A stretch of 64,000 nucleotides of DNA. Origin: Malurus cyaneus samueli (Eukaryota; Chordata; Aves; Passeriformes; Maluridae). The notes beneath the pieces were generated by a model. It was not told the DNA's origin. It saw only the letters and a program-made list of their open reading frames with translations, and did not search any database. Every line of letters starts with the position of its first letter. Position 1 is the first letter of the stretch. Of the stretch, positions 39,058 through 50,071 are shown piece after piece. Location of the stretch: the NCBI GenBank assembly GCA_009741485.1, contig CM019216.1, positions 44,110,440-44,174,439 on the forward strand. Direction: 5' to 3'. Position numbers and translations under genes: made by a program.

Positions 39058-39342
39058 ATGCTCCTTGAAGTAATTTTTTCATTCTGGTCTCTAGGTCTAT
39101 TTGCGTATCCATATATAGGGACAATTTTGTCCCTTGCATGGAAATTTTACAGATCAGGGATACGAATTCGTGTTGTTATATTTATCGGTGTGGTAGTGAT
39201 GATCTATAAAAGTTTAAGAGAGGTACTGGGAGCTTTTGAATACTGGTATATCGATATTGTTCTCCGTCCTAGTCTGGGTAACCTGTCTCACCTTATAGGA
39301 TGTTCAGTTTCCCCCTCGATGTTAAAGATGCTACTTTCCTGA
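39058..39342 (+). pseudogene. Pre-gag hydrophobic reading frame, copy 1
   Basis: An ATG at 39058 in good context (GTCACCATGC) opens a frame of 95 codons; an in-frame ATG lies upstream at 39025. The product has a hydrophobic stretch over about residues 5-28 (Phe/Trp/Leu/Ile-rich), a short basic segment, and a second Ile/Val-rich stretch at about 38-51, then YKSLREVL. It looks like one or two membrane segments. It may be the N-terminus of Gag cut off by a frameshift, or a separate small leader protein. In copy 2 the same region is broken by one-base changes. No known family is recognised. Confidence 0.45.
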
Positions 39343-40900
39343 TGTTCCATCTGGTAGGAATGCTCTATACATCTCAGCAGTTTCTAGAATGAGAGCTGAG
39401 ATTTCCAGAGGGGCACCCAGACACCTTCCCCATGTGTGGAAAATTGAGTGGTGTGGGATATGGGAGAATAGGCCAATACTGAAGGAATTCTCTGAACCAA
39501 TAGCCTTTACTTCCGCCTGAAAAATTCAGAACCAGCTGAAGTGGGAGAAATACCTGAAAGAGAAATGCAATGAGAACTGTAAGGAAAAGAAGCTCATTGC
39601 AATATGCTGGCGTCCTGGCTAATGTTTATCGCACACTGCTCAATGCTGTAGGGCAGGAGACAGAGCCGGAGGGACAAAGGAAAGTCAGCAGACACCCAAG
39701 TCATCAAGCTGCAGCTAAACCAGACAGTGACGCTTAAGCCAGTAGCAGTTGCCCCTATCCAGAGGAAGAAACATAAAACCAAATCCGTTCGCCCTGTAGA
39801 TGATGACGGGCAGCCAACAACCTCACAGGTAGCAGGGGAATCTGAACCGGTAGTTATTGTTGAGTCTCTGACCCCGGAAAACATTCGTGGCTTAAGGGTA
39901 GATTACAGAAGACTGCCCAATGAATCTATATTGGGCTGGCTGGTCCGTGTCTGGGACACCGCAGGTGATAATATGATGCTGGATGGTGGTGAAGCGATGC
40001 AGTTGGGATCCCTGTCAGGTGATGCTGCTATTGACCAAGGGATGGCAAGGGGGTCTGAACCTCTCAGTCTCTGGGCCCGGCTCCTAAAAAGTGTGAGGGA
40101 AAGATACATGTGTGTAGAAGATCTCCAGATACATCAGACCTTGTGGAAGACCATAGAACAGGGATTAAATGTTTGAGAGAGCTGGCAGTGTCGGAGATCA
40201 TTTTCTCAAATGACAAACAATCAGGAGCCCAGACATGGTAAAATGCTACACCGCTGATGTGGCTAAAACTTGTGCAGCTTGGGCCACAAGAATATGCCTC
40301 TGCTTTAGCGATGATGAAATGCAATGAAGGGGATGAGACTGTACTTGCTGTGGCGAAAAAGCTCCGTGCATATGTAGATACTGTGCATGGCCCCACACAT
40401 GCAAAGAATTTCAGCTGTGGAAACAAGCCTGTCAGAACGCATACAGAAGTGGAGAACAAAATGAGGAGAATCATCAGCAGCTGAGGAAGAGAGATTAGGG
40501 AAGGCCTTCTCCAAATCGCGTCTATTCAGACCAGAGGGCCTGTCACCAGGAGCAGACGTCCCCCTGCCAGACAAGGAGAATACACTTCACGAGCAAACCT
40601 CTGGTACTTCCTGCGTGAGCATGGGGAAAACATGAGAAGGTGGGATGGAAAACCAACCTCTGCCCTGGCAGCACGGGTGCATGAATTGAAGAATGGCAAT
40701 GCTCAGGGAGGAGGTTTCCCCAGAAGAGAAGTAGCTCGGTTGTCAACAACCAAGCGCCAGTATAACGGAAGGCAGAATGACATGTCCAACCCTCTGGAAG
40801 GAACATCTGCAATGTATGCCCAAGGGAAGGAATGGCAGCCAGTGCTAGAGGGGCCCCGTCTCTGCCAGGTGGAGGCAGGGAGAAACGTGCCTTTTGGACT
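39343..40900 (+). pseudogene. gag: gag, copy 1 (frameshifted)
   Basis: This lies in the position of the structural polyprotein, between the leader and protease. The largest open part is 39727-40176 (150 codons) and contains RVDYRRLPNESILGWLVRVW, then WKTIEQG, in keeping with a capsid domain. A second part at 40257-40484 has WLKLVQLGPQEY and VAKKLRAYVDTVHGP. A third at 40632-40946 is rich in Arg, Gly, Asn and Gln, as expected near a nucleocapsid. A lone CNVC pair occurs near 40810, but no complete CCHC zinc knuckle is visible. Frameshifts between the parts coincide with one-base differences from copy 2. The segment 39815-40058 is identical in both copies. Confidence 0.75.
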
Positions 40901-41240
40901 GTGTGGATTCGTGGCCCTGGCACAGCTCAGAGCCACAGAAATATGAAGCTTTGGTCGACACTGGCGCGCAGTGCACACTCCTTCCTTCACGACATGTTGG
41001 GACAGATTCTGTTTCTATTGCTGGGGTGACAGGAGGATCGCAAGACCTGACTCTGGTGGAAGCTGAGGTGAGCCTGACTGGAAAGGAGTGGAGGAAACAT
41101 CCCATTGTAACTGGTCCAGAGGCCCCATGCATCCTGGGAATAGACTTCCTCCGAAGTGGGTATTTCAAAGACCCAAAGGGATTCAAGTGGGCTTTTGGAG
41201 TAGCTGCTGTAGAGACAGATGGCATCAAGCTATTAAACAC
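40894..41240 (+). pseudogene. pro: Retroviral aspartic protease, copy 1
   Basis: One frame (40894-41373) contains the active-site motif LVDTGAQCTLLP with DTGA at 40957-40968, and the second conserved region ILGIDFLRSGYF near 41131-41166, in the usual spacing for a retropepsin. The enzyme would work as a dimer to process Gag-Pol. In this copy the protease core reads through without a visible break, while the flanking gag and reverse transcriptase frames do not. In copy 2 an extra G right at the active site breaks the frame. Confidence 0.85.
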
Positions 41241-41284
41241 CTTGCCTGGCTGTCCGAAAATCCTCTGCAGTTGGACTCCTCAAG

Positions 41285-42110
41285 GTGGAAGACCAACATG
41301 TTCCAGTTGCAACATCAACAGTGCACCGCCGGCAGTACAGAACGAACAGAGATGCTGTGATTCCTATTCATAAGATGATCCGAGAGCTGGAGAGCCAAGG
41401 GGTGGTCAGCAAGGTCCACTCACCCTTCAACAGCCCCATCTGGCCCGTACGCAAATCTGAAGGAGAATGGAGATTGACTGTGGACTATCGTGGCGTAAAT
41501 GAAGTGACTCCACCGCTGAGCGCTGCGGTGCCGGACATGCTGGAGCTCCAGTACGAGCTGGAGTCCAAAGCAGCGAAGTGGTACGCCACCATTGACATCG
41601 CCAACGCGTTCTTCTCATTCCTCTGGCAGCAGAATGCAGGCCTCAGTTTGCTTTTACCTGGAGGGGTGTGCAGTACACCTGGAACCGGCTGCCCCAGGGG
41701 TGGAAGCACAGCCCCACCATCTGCCATGGGTTGATCCAGGCTGCGCTGGAAAAGGGTGAGGCTCCGGAACATCTTCAGTATATCAATGACATCATTGTGT
41801 GGGGGAATACAGCAGCAGAAGTATTGAGAAAGGGGAGAAGATCATCCAGATTCTCCTGAAAGCCGGCTTTTGCTATAAAAAGGAAAAAGTGAAGGGACTG
41901 CGCGAGAGATTCAGTTTCTTGGGGTAAAGTGGCAAGATGGACGGCGTCAGATCCCTACAGAGGTCATCAATAAGATCACGTCAATGTCTCACCGACCAGC
42001 AAAAAGGAGACACAAGCTTTCTTGGGTGCCATTGGCTTTTGGATGCACATCCCCGGAATACAGCCAGACGTGAGCCCTCTCACTTGGGTGACCCGCAAAG
42101 AATGATTTCC
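41285..42110 (+). pseudogene. pol: Reverse transcriptase, copy 1 (frameshifted)
   Basis: An open part at 41285-41734 contains MIRELESQGVV, SPFNSPIWPVRK, WRLTVDYRGVNEVTP and [11 protein letters not shown], which are RT fingers and palm blocks; the first catalytic Asp is at 41594-41596. A frameshift near 41620 separates this from 41668-41859, which has LPQGWKHSP and, at 41779-41790, YIND in place of the expected Y-x-D-D. The first Asp of that pair is therefore Asn in this copy. A further part with FLG and thumb-like sequence follows to about 42110, broken several times. Confidence 0.85.
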
Positions 42111-42589
42111 ACTGGGGCCCTGAAACAGCAGGCAAGCCTTCACCCAGATCAAGCAGGAATCGCTCATGCGGTAGCTCTCGCCCAGTCAGGACAGGACCAG
42201 AGGTGAAGAATGTCTCTACTACTGCAGCTGGGAGCAATGGTTGTCTGGAGCCTTGGCAAGAAGGTCCCTGGTGAGACTCGAGGCCGGCCACTAGGATTCT
42301 GGAGCCGAAGCTACCGAGGTCTGAGGCCAACTACACCCCAACAGAGAAGGAGATCTTGCAAGCCTATGAGGGAGTCCAAGCTGCTTCAGAAGTGATTGGG
42401 ACAGAAGCCCAACTCCTCTTGGCACCCCGACTACCAGTACTGGGGTGGATGTTCAAAGCAAGGTCCCCTTCTACCCACCACGCACAGATGCTACCTGGAG
42501 CAAATGGATCGCCCTCATTACTCAGCGCGCCTGTATAGGAAACCTGAATCGCCCTGGGATCCTGGAAATAATTACAAATTGGCCTGAAG

Positions 42590-43130
42590 CTGAAGACTTT
42601 GGTCTTGCTGATGAAGAGGAACAAGAACAAGTGACCCGGGCTGAGGAAGCTCCACTATACAACCAACTGCCAGCAGAGGATAAACGCTACGCTCTCTTCA
42701 CTGATGGTTCCTGTCGCATTGTCGGGATGAACCGAAAGTGGAAAAGCACGTGTGGAGTCCACACGACAGGTTGCACAGGCCACAGAAGGAGAAGGTGGAT
42801 CAAGTCAGTTTGCTGAACTCAAAGCATCCAGCTGCCTTGGGACGTTGCTGAGAGGAAAAGTGGCCAAAGCTCTACCTTTACACTGATTCATGGATGGTGC
42901 CAATGCCTCTGTGGGGATGGCTGGACAGATGGAAAAAGGCCAATTGGCTACGTAGAGGAAAACCGATCTGGGCTGCTGAAGAGTGGAAAGACATTGCTGC
43001 CCGGGTGGCAGAAGCTACCCTGAAAAGTCCGCCATGTAGATCCCATGTCCCCAAGAGTCGGACTAATGAGGAGCACCGGAACAACGAGCAGAGTAGATCA
43101 GGCTGCAAAAGATAGAGGTGTCCCCAGAAT
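42590..43130 (+). pseudogene. pol: RNase H domain, copy 1 (frameshifted)
   Basis: The frame 42445-42816 contains RYALFTDGSCRIVG, with the first catalytic Asp in TDGS at 42700-42711. The downstream Glu (in an ELKA-like motif) and Asp (in a TDSWMV-like motif) have lost frame through small deletions, near 42815-42895. RNase H would remove the RNA strand during reverse transcription. The stretch 42110-42590 between RT and RNase H corresponds to the connection region and is too broken to describe in more detail. Confidence 0.8.
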
Positions 43131-44003
43131 TGACCTGGATTGGCAGCACAAGGGGGAGTTGTTCATAGCTTGATGGGCCCATGATGTCTCAGGCCACCAG
43201 GGCAGAGCTGCCCCCTATATGTGGGCACGAGACCGAGGGGTGGATCTAACCATGGATAGTATCTCCCAGGTTATCCATGACTGTGAGACGTGCGACTGCC
43301 ATCAAGCAGGCCAAGCGGGTGAAGCCCCTGTGGTATGGGGGAAAGGGGAACAAGGTAATAAGTACGGAGAGCCTGGCAGATAGATTACATCACACTGCCC
43401 CAGTCCCGTCACGGCAAGCGTTATGTGCTCACAATGGTGGAAGCTACCACTGGATGGTTGGAGACCTACCCTGTACCTCATGCCACTGCCCGTAGCACCA
43501 TCCTGGGCCTTGAAAATCAGGTCCTTTGGAGGCATGGTACCCCAGACGAGAATTGAGTCTGACAACGGGACCCTTTCAAGAACAGCCTTATTAACACCCT
43601 GAAGAACATGGCATTGAGGGTGTACCATATCCCTTACCATGCACCTGCTGCTGGCAAAGTGGAACGGTGCAATGGACTCTTAAAAACCACCTTGAAGGCA
43701 CTGGGCGGAGATTTTCAAAAACTGGGAAACATCTAGCAAAGGCTACCTGGATGGTAAACACCAGAGGCTCTACCAACCGAGCAGCTGCCCCAAATCTGAA
43801 CCCCTGTATACAGTAGATGGAGACAGGGCCCAGCAGTACATCTATAAGGTCTTCTAGGGAAGAATGTGTGGATTAATCCTGCCTCGAGCAAAGACAAACC
43901 CATCCGTGGGGTTGCTTTTGCTCAGGGCCCCGGGTCCACATGGTGGATTATGAGGGAGGACGGAGAAACTCGTTGTGTACCTCAGGGGATTTGATCTGTG
44001 AAA
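43131..44003 (+). pseudogene. pol: Integrase, copy 1 (frameshifted)
   Basis: The zinc-binding CETC pair is encoded near 43280-43292, and core sequence is present in pieces: HGKRYVL-like sequence near 43410, SDNG near 43558-43570, and HAPAAGKVERCNGL near 43640-43680. Several one-base losses break the core; the part between the second Asp and the Glu is no longer in one frame here. A C-terminal piece with NPASSKDKPIRGVAF follows near 43877-43921. It ends shortly before the polypurine tract, and no env-like frame follows. Confidence 0.82.
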
Positions 44004-44127
44004 AACCGTAACGTAAGTGTTTCCTGTAATTCACTGCCACTATTTTGTAATATATGTATAATATGATATGTCTCTGTTTTTAAAAGTTAAAAAGATAATT
44101 TTTGGCGTAAGCCCAACGGATATGAAT

Positions 44128-44139
44128 AAGGGGGTGGAA
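44128..44139 (+). other. Polypurine tract, copy 1
   Basis: AAGGGGGTGGAA directly abuts the second LTR. This is the expected place and composition for the plus-strand primer. It also shows that the middle LTR is a true 3' LTR for the left internal region. Confidence 0.85.
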
Positions 44140-44905
44140 TGTCTTGGGTTGATATTTGATGATAGTTTTGTTCTGTATTCCTTCTCCGTTGGCACATATG
44201 CCCAAAAATGTTTATCTCTTTAAATGCAACCCAGAAGGAAGAAGCAAGGGGCTGCTGGGAAGCCACAGAGGACAGTTTTTTAACGGCCAGTGCTGGCGCG
44301 GGTCTGTGTGCTCAAGCTGCGCTCTCGTGGCTCTCGGCTTTCCGTCTTTGCTACGTGGAACAGAGTTACATTGTCGCAGTTTCTGCTGGCTCAGTTTGTG
44401 GCATCGGCGCTTTTCTTCTCAAACATCCCCTCTGCGTCTCCTGCGCTCCTCCAGCGGTCCCGCGAGGGAGGGCCTCACGGCTCCATCCCGTCCGGATTTC
44501 GGGGTGGACCGGGCTCACAGGGAGGCACGCCGAGGCCCTCCTCTGATTCATTCACTGGGAAGCTGAGACTGTATTACTGTTCTTTTCTTTCGGTTGTTTT
44601 TTTTCCCGTTTGCCACTGTTACAAGAACCGCCACGTGGGTTTCTCCTTTTGTTCTTTCCGGGGCGGAGTCGCCGCCTGGCTGCGGGGCGAGTTACTTTTT
44701 GTTGAATATCTGAAGTTACTTTTTATCTGTATCATGTTCCCTGACTGTTACTCTTTATCCGTGTCCTGCGGGCACTGTGTTATTTTGTTGTTGTTGTTAA
44801 TAAACCCTTTTTTTTCTCTTTACTTTTTGCCCAGCATCTATTTCTTGTGGTAGGAAAATTATCAAATTTATTTTCCTCTGAAAACATTGTCTCCAAACGG
44901 AGACA
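44140..44905 (+). repeat. LTR 2 (shared middle LTR), 766 bp
   Basis: It runs from TGTCTTGGG to GGAGACA, like the outer LTRs. The left side is a polypurine tract and the right side a primer binding site, so it serves as the 3' LTR of copy 1 and the 5' LTR of copy 2. No target duplication borders it, which rules out two separate insertions side by side. It carries AATAAA at 44799-44804 and the same 3' hairpin. Confidence 0.95.
44799..44804 (+). promoter_or_regulatory. LTR 2 polyadenylation signal AATAAA
   Basis: AATAAA sits in the same context as in LTR 1, after a GTT repeat and before CCC and a T-run. Confidence 0.7.
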
Positions 44906-44913
44906 AATTTTTT

Positions 44914-44935
44914 TGGCGCCCAAGTGGTGGGGCAG
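44914..44935 (+). other. Primer binding site, copy 2 (tRNA-Lys-like)
   Basis: TGGCGCCCAAGTGGTGGGGC starts eight bases after the LTR end. It differs from copy 1 by one inserted G. Confidence 0.75.
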
Positions 44936-45013
44936 TAGAAAAAGTGAAGAGAAAATTGTATTAATGTATTTGTGTTTTAAATGCTTGGAATTGTTTCACC
45001 ATTAGAAGTCACC

Positions 45014-45300
45014 ATGCTCCTTGAAGTAATTTTTTTCATTGGTCTCTAGGTCTATTTGCGTATCCATATATAGGGACAATTTTGTCCCTTGCATGGAAAT
45101 TTTACAGATCAGGGATACGAAATTCGTGTTTTATATTTTAGGGTGTGGTAGTGATGATCTATAAAAGTTTAAGAGAGGTACTGGGAGCTTTTGAATACTG
45201 GTATATGATATTGTTTCTCCGTCCTAGTCTGGGTAACCTGTTTCCACCTTATGAGGATGTTCAGTTCCCCCTCATGTTAAAAGATGCTACTTTCCTGATG
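45014..45300 (+). pseudogene. Pre-gag hydrophobic reading frame, copy 2 (broken)
   Basis: The same ATG context (CACCATGC) as copy 1 is present, followed by the same hydrophobic coding sequence, but one-base changes near 45035 and 45130-45145 break the frame. It is the counterpart of 39058-39342 and shares its uncertainty: Gag N-terminus or separate leader product. Confidence 0.4.
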
Positions 45301-46860
45301 TTCCATTGGTAGGAAGCTCTATACCATCTACAGCATGTCTAGAATGAGAGCTGAGTTTTCCAGAGGGGCTACCCAGACACCTTCCCCATGTGTGGAAAAA
45401 TCTGAGTGGTGTGGGATATGGGAAGATATAGGCCAAATACTGAAGGAATTCTCTGAACCAATAGCCTTTAACTTCCCGCCTGAAAAAGTTCAGAACCCAG
45501 CTGAAGTGGGAAATACTGAAAGAGAAAGCAATGAGAACTGTAAGGAAAAGAAGCTCATTGCAATATGCTGGGTCTGGCTAATGTTTATCGCACACTGCTC
45601 AATGCTGTAGGGCAGGAGACAGAGCCGGAGGGACCAAAGGACAAGTCAGCAGACACCCCAGTCACTCAGGCTGCAGCTAAACCAGACAGTGAGCTTAAGC
45701 CAGTAGCAGTTGCCCCTATCCAGAGGAAGAAACATAAAACCAAATCCGTTCGCCCTGTAGATGATGACGGGAGCACAACAACCTCACAGGTAGCAGGGGA
45801 ATCTGAACCGGTAGTTATTGTTGAGTCTCTGACCCCGGAAAACATTCGTGGCTTAAGGGTAGATTACAGAAGACTGCCCAATGAATCTATATTGGGCTGG
45901 CTGGTCCGTGTCTGGGACACCGCAGGTGATAATATGATGCTGGATGGTGGTGAAGCGATGCAGTTGGGATCCCTGTCAGGTGATGCTGCTATTGACCAAG
46001 GGATGGCAAGGGGGTCTGACCTCTCAGTCTCTGGGCCGCGGCTCCTAAAAAGTGTGAGGGAAAGATACATGTGTGTAGAAGATCTCCAGATACATCAGAC
46101 CTTGTGGAAGACCATAGAACAGGGGATTAAAGCTTGAGAGAGCTGCAGTGTCGGAGATCATCTTTCTCAAATGATCAAACAATCAGGAGCCCAGACATGG
46201 TAAAATGCACACCGCTGATGTGGCTAAAACTTGTGCGACTTGGGCCACAAGAATATGCCTCTGCTTTAGCGATGATGAAATGCAATGAAGGGGATGAGAC
46301 TGTACTTGCTGTGGCGAAAAAGCTCCGTGCATATGTAGATACTGTGCATGGCCCCACACATGCAAGAATTTCAGCTGTGGAAACAAGCCTGTCAGAACGC
46401 ATACAGAAAGTGGAGAACAAAATGGAGGAGACCATCAGCAGCTGAGGAAAGAGATTAGGGAAGCTTCTCCAATCGCGTTCTATTCAGACCAGAGGGCTCG
46501 TCACCAGGAGCAGACGTCCCCCTGCCAGACAAGGAGAATCACTTCACGAGCAAACCTCTGGTACTTCCTGCGTGAGCATGGGGAAAACATGAGAAGGTGG
46601 GATGGAAAACCAACCTCTGCCCTGGCAGCACGGGTGCATGAATTGAAAGAATGGCAATGCTCAGGGAGGAGGTTCCCCAGAAGAGAAGTAGCTCCCGTGT
46701 TCAACAACCAAGCTGCCCAGATATACGAAGGCAGAATGACATGTCCAACCCCCTGGAAGAACTCTGCAATGTATGCCCAGGAAGGAATGGCAGCCAGTGC
46801 TAGAGGGGCCCCGTCTCTGGCCAGGTGGAGGCAGGGGAGAACCGTGCCTTTTGGACTGTG
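45301..46860 (+). pseudogene. gag: gag, copy 2 (frameshifted)
   Basis: Open parts are 45335-45610 (91 codons), 45565-46137 (190 codons, the longest gag frame in the window) and 46134-46445. The middle part contains KHKTKSVRPVDDDG and the capsid-like sequence RLPNESILGWLVRVW. The 46134-46445 part ends VENKMEETISS. The basic region downstream (46589-46984) again lacks a full CCHC box. Compared with copy 1 the breaks fall at other places, so neither copy reports the same set of lesions. Confidence 0.75.
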
Positions 46861-47230
46861 TGGATTCGTTGGCCTGGCACAGCAGAACCACAGAAATAGA
46901 AGCTTTGGTCGACACTGGGCGCGCAGTGCACACTCCTTCCTTCACGACATGTTGGGACAGATTCTGTTTCTATTGCTGGGGTGACAGAGGAATCGCAAGA
47001 CCTGACTCTGGTGGAAGCTGAGGTGAGCCTGACTGGAAAGGAGTGGAGAAACATCCCATTGTAACATGGTCCAGAGGCCCATGCATCCTGGGAATAGACT
47101 TCCTCCGAAGTGGGTATTTCAAAGACCCAAAGGGATTCAAGTGGGCTTTTGGAGTAGCTGCTGTAGAGACAGATGGCATCAAGCATATAAACACCTTGCC
47201 TGGGCTGTCTGAAAATCCATCTGCAGTTGG
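46861..47230 (+). pseudogene. pro: Retroviral aspartic protease, copy 2 (frameshifted)
   Basis: The active-site Asp codon is at 46911-46913, followed by ACT GGG. One extra G relative to copy 1 shifts the frame inside the DTGA motif. The second conserved block (ILGIDFLRSGYF) remains readable in the frame 47043-47333. Confidence 0.8.
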
Positions 47231-47284
47231 ACTCCTCAAGGTGGAAGACCAACATGTTCCAGTTGCAACATCAACAGTGCACCG

Positions 47285-48110
47285 CCGCAGTACAAGAACG
47301 AACAGAGATGCTGTGATTCTATTCATAAGATGATCCGAGAGCTGGAGAGCCAAGGGGTGGTCACGCAAGGTCCACTCACCCTTCAACAGCCCCATCTGGC
47401 CCGTAGCAAATCTGAAGGAGAATGGAGATTGACTGTGGACTATCGTGGCGTAAATGAAGTGACTCCCACCGCTGAGCGCTGCGCGTGCCTGACATGCTGG
47501 AGCTCCAGTACGAGCTGGAGTCCAAAGCAGCGAAGTGGTACGCCACCATTGACATCGCCAACGCGTTCTTCTCCATTCCTCTGGCAGCAGAATGCAGGCC
47601 TCAGTTTGCTTTCACCTGGAGGGTGTCAGTACACCGGAACCGGCTGCCCCAGGGGTGGAAGCACAGCCCCACCATCTGCCATGGGCTGATCCAGGCTGCG
47701 CTGGAAAGGGTGAGCTCCGGAAACATCTTCAGTATATCAAGTACTCATTGTGTGGGGAATACAGCAGCAAAGTATTTGAGAAAGGGGAGAAGATCATCCA
47801 GATTCTCCTGAAGCCGGCTTTGCTAATAAAAAGGAACAAGTGAAGGGACCTGCGCGAGAGATTCAGTTTCTTGGGGTAAAGTGGCAAGATGGACGGAGCG
47901 TCAGATCCCTACAGAGGTCATCAATAAGATCACGTCAATGTCTCCACCGACCAGCAAAAGGAGACACAAGCTTTCTTGGGTGCCATTGGCTTTTGGCGGA
48001 ATGCACATCCCGGAATACGCCAGATCGTGAGCCTCTCTAACTTGGTGACCCGCAAGAAGAATGATTTCCACTGGGCCCTGAACAGCAGCAAGCCTTCACC
48101 CAGATCAAGC
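47285..48110 (+). pseudogene. pol: Reverse transcriptase, copy 2 (frameshifted)
   Basis: Open parts contain MIRELESQGVV (47330), WRLTVDYRGVNEVTP, and, in 47485-47811, [20 protein letters not shown] followed by [20 protein letters not shown] and LPQGWKHSP. The RT palm is thus longer in one frame here than in copy 1. At the Y-x-D-D position (from 47733) the reading is TAT ATC AAG TAC, so neither Asp is encoded as written. Copy 1 has TAT ATC AAT GAC at the same point. Confidence 0.85.
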
Positions 48111-48589
48111 AGGAAATCGCTCATGCGGTAGCCTCGGCCCAGTCAGGACAGGACCAGAGGTGAAGAATGTGCTCTACTCTGCAGCTGGGAGCAAGGTCTG
48201 TCCTGGAGCCTTGGCAGAAAGGTCCCTGGTGAGACTCGAGGCCGGCCACTAGATTCTGGAGCCGAAGCTACCGAGGGTCTGAGGCCAACTACACCCCAAC
48301 AGAGAAGGAGATCTTGGCAGCCTATGAGGGAGTCCAAGCTGCTTCAGAAGTGATTGGGACAGAAGCCCAACTCCTCTTGGCACCCCGACTACCAGTACTG
48401 GGGTGATGTTAAAGAAGTCTCCTCTACCACACCATGCCACTGATGCTACCTGGAGCAAATGGATCGCCTCATTACTCAGCGCCCTGTATAGGAAACCTGA
48501 ATCGCCCTGGGATCCTGGAAATAATTACAAATTGGCCTGAAGGTGAAGACTTTGGTCTGCTGCGATGAAGAGGAACAAGAACAAGTGAC

Positions 48590-49070
48590 CCGGGCTGAGG
48601 AAGCTCCACTATACAACCAACTGCCAGCAGAGGATAAGGGCTACGCTCTCTTCACTGATGGTTCCTGTCGCATTGTCGGGATGAACCGAAAGTGGAAAGC
48701 ACTGTGTGGAGTCCCCACGACAGGTAGCACAGGCCACAGAAGGAGAAGGTGGATCAAGTCAATTTGTCTGAACTCAAAGCCATCCAGCTGGCCTTGGACG
48801 TTGCTGAGAGGGAAAAGTGGCCAAAGCTCTACCTTTACACCGATTCATGGATGGTGGCCAATGCCCTGTGGGGATGGCTGGGCAGATGGAAAAGGCCAAT
48901 TGGCTACGTAGAGGAAAACCGATCTGGGCTGCTGAAGAGGGAAAGACATTGCTGCCCGGTGCAGAAAGCTACCCGTGAAAGTCCGCCATGTAAATGCCCA
49001 TGTCCCCAAGAAGTCGGACTAATGAGGAGCACCGGAACAACGAGCAGGTAGATCAGGCTGCAAAGATATG
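48590..49070 (+). pseudogene. pol: RNase H domain, copy 2 (frameshifted)
   Basis: The frame 48543-48911 contains GYALFTDGSCRIVG, with TDGS at 48654-48665. The frame 48749-49051 contains the Glu of SELKAIQLALDVAE (48770-48772) and the Asp of LYLYTDSWMVANAL (48842-48844). The three catalytic acids are all encoded, but in two frames. Unlike copy 1, the second half is continuous. Confidence 0.82.
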
Positions 49071-49089
49071 AGGTGTCCCAGATTGACCT

Positions 49090-49954
49090 GGATTGGCAGC
49101 ACAAGGGGGAGTTGTTCCTAGCTCGATGGCCCATGATGCCTCAGCCCACCAGGGCAGAGATGCCACATATAAGTGGGCACGAGACCGAGGGGTGGATCTA
49201 ACCATGGTAAGTATCTCCCAGGTTTATCACATGACTGTGAGACGTGCGCTGCATCAAGCAGGCCAAGCGGGTGAAGCCCCTGTGGTATGGGGAAGATGGG
49301 ACAATATAGTACGGAGAGCCTGGCAGATAGATTACATCACAACTGCCCCAGTCCGTCACGGCAAGCGTTATGTGCTCACAATGGTGGAACTACCACTGGA
49401 TGGTTGGAGACCTACCCTGTACCTCATGCCACTGCCAGCACATCCTGGGCCTTGAAAATCAGGTCCTTTGGAGGCATGGTACCCCAGACAGAATTGAGTC
49501 TGACAACGGGACCCATTTCAAGAACAGCCTTATTAACACCTGGGCTAGAGAACATGGCATTGAATGGGTGTACCATATCCCTTACCATGCACCTGCTGCT
49601 GGCAAAGTGGAACGGTGCAATGGACTTCTTAAAAACCACCTTGAAGGCACTGGGCGGAGGTACTTTCAAAAACTGGGAACAACATCTAGCAAAGGCTACC
49701 TGGATGGTAAACACCAGAGGCTCTACCAACCGAGCAGGCCCTGCCCAACTGACCCCTGTATACAGTAGATGGAGACAGGGTCCACAGCAGTACATCTTAA
49801 AGGTCTTCTAGGAAAGAATGTGTGGATTAATCCTGCCTCGAGCAAAGACAAACCCATCCGTGGGGTTGCTTTTGCTCAGGGCCCGGTCCACATGGTGGAT
49901 ATGAGGAGGACGGAGAAACTCGTTGCGTACCTCAGGGGGATTGATCTTGAATGA
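49090..49954 (+). pseudogene. pol: Integrase, copy 2 (frameshifted, catalytic core largely readable)
   Basis: The frame 49093-49455 holds an HDASAHQ-like zinc-domain start and QIDYIT with the first catalytic Asp (49330-49332). The frame shifts at about 49388, where copy 1 has one more base. The frame 49370-49768 then contains SDNGTHF with the second Asp (49502-49504) and GKVERCNGLL with the Glu (49610-49612). These are separated by 35 residues, the classical D-35-E spacing. The C-terminal part (49769-49954) contains KNVWINPASSKDKPIRG and ends at the stop at 49954. No env follows. Confidence 0.85.
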
Positions 49955-50071
49955 AAACGTACGTAATGTTTCCTGTATGTCACTGCCACTATTTTGTATA
50001 TATGTATATAATGTCTCTGTTTTTAAAGTTAAAAAGTATTAGTTTGGCGTAAAAGCCAACGGATATGGAAT

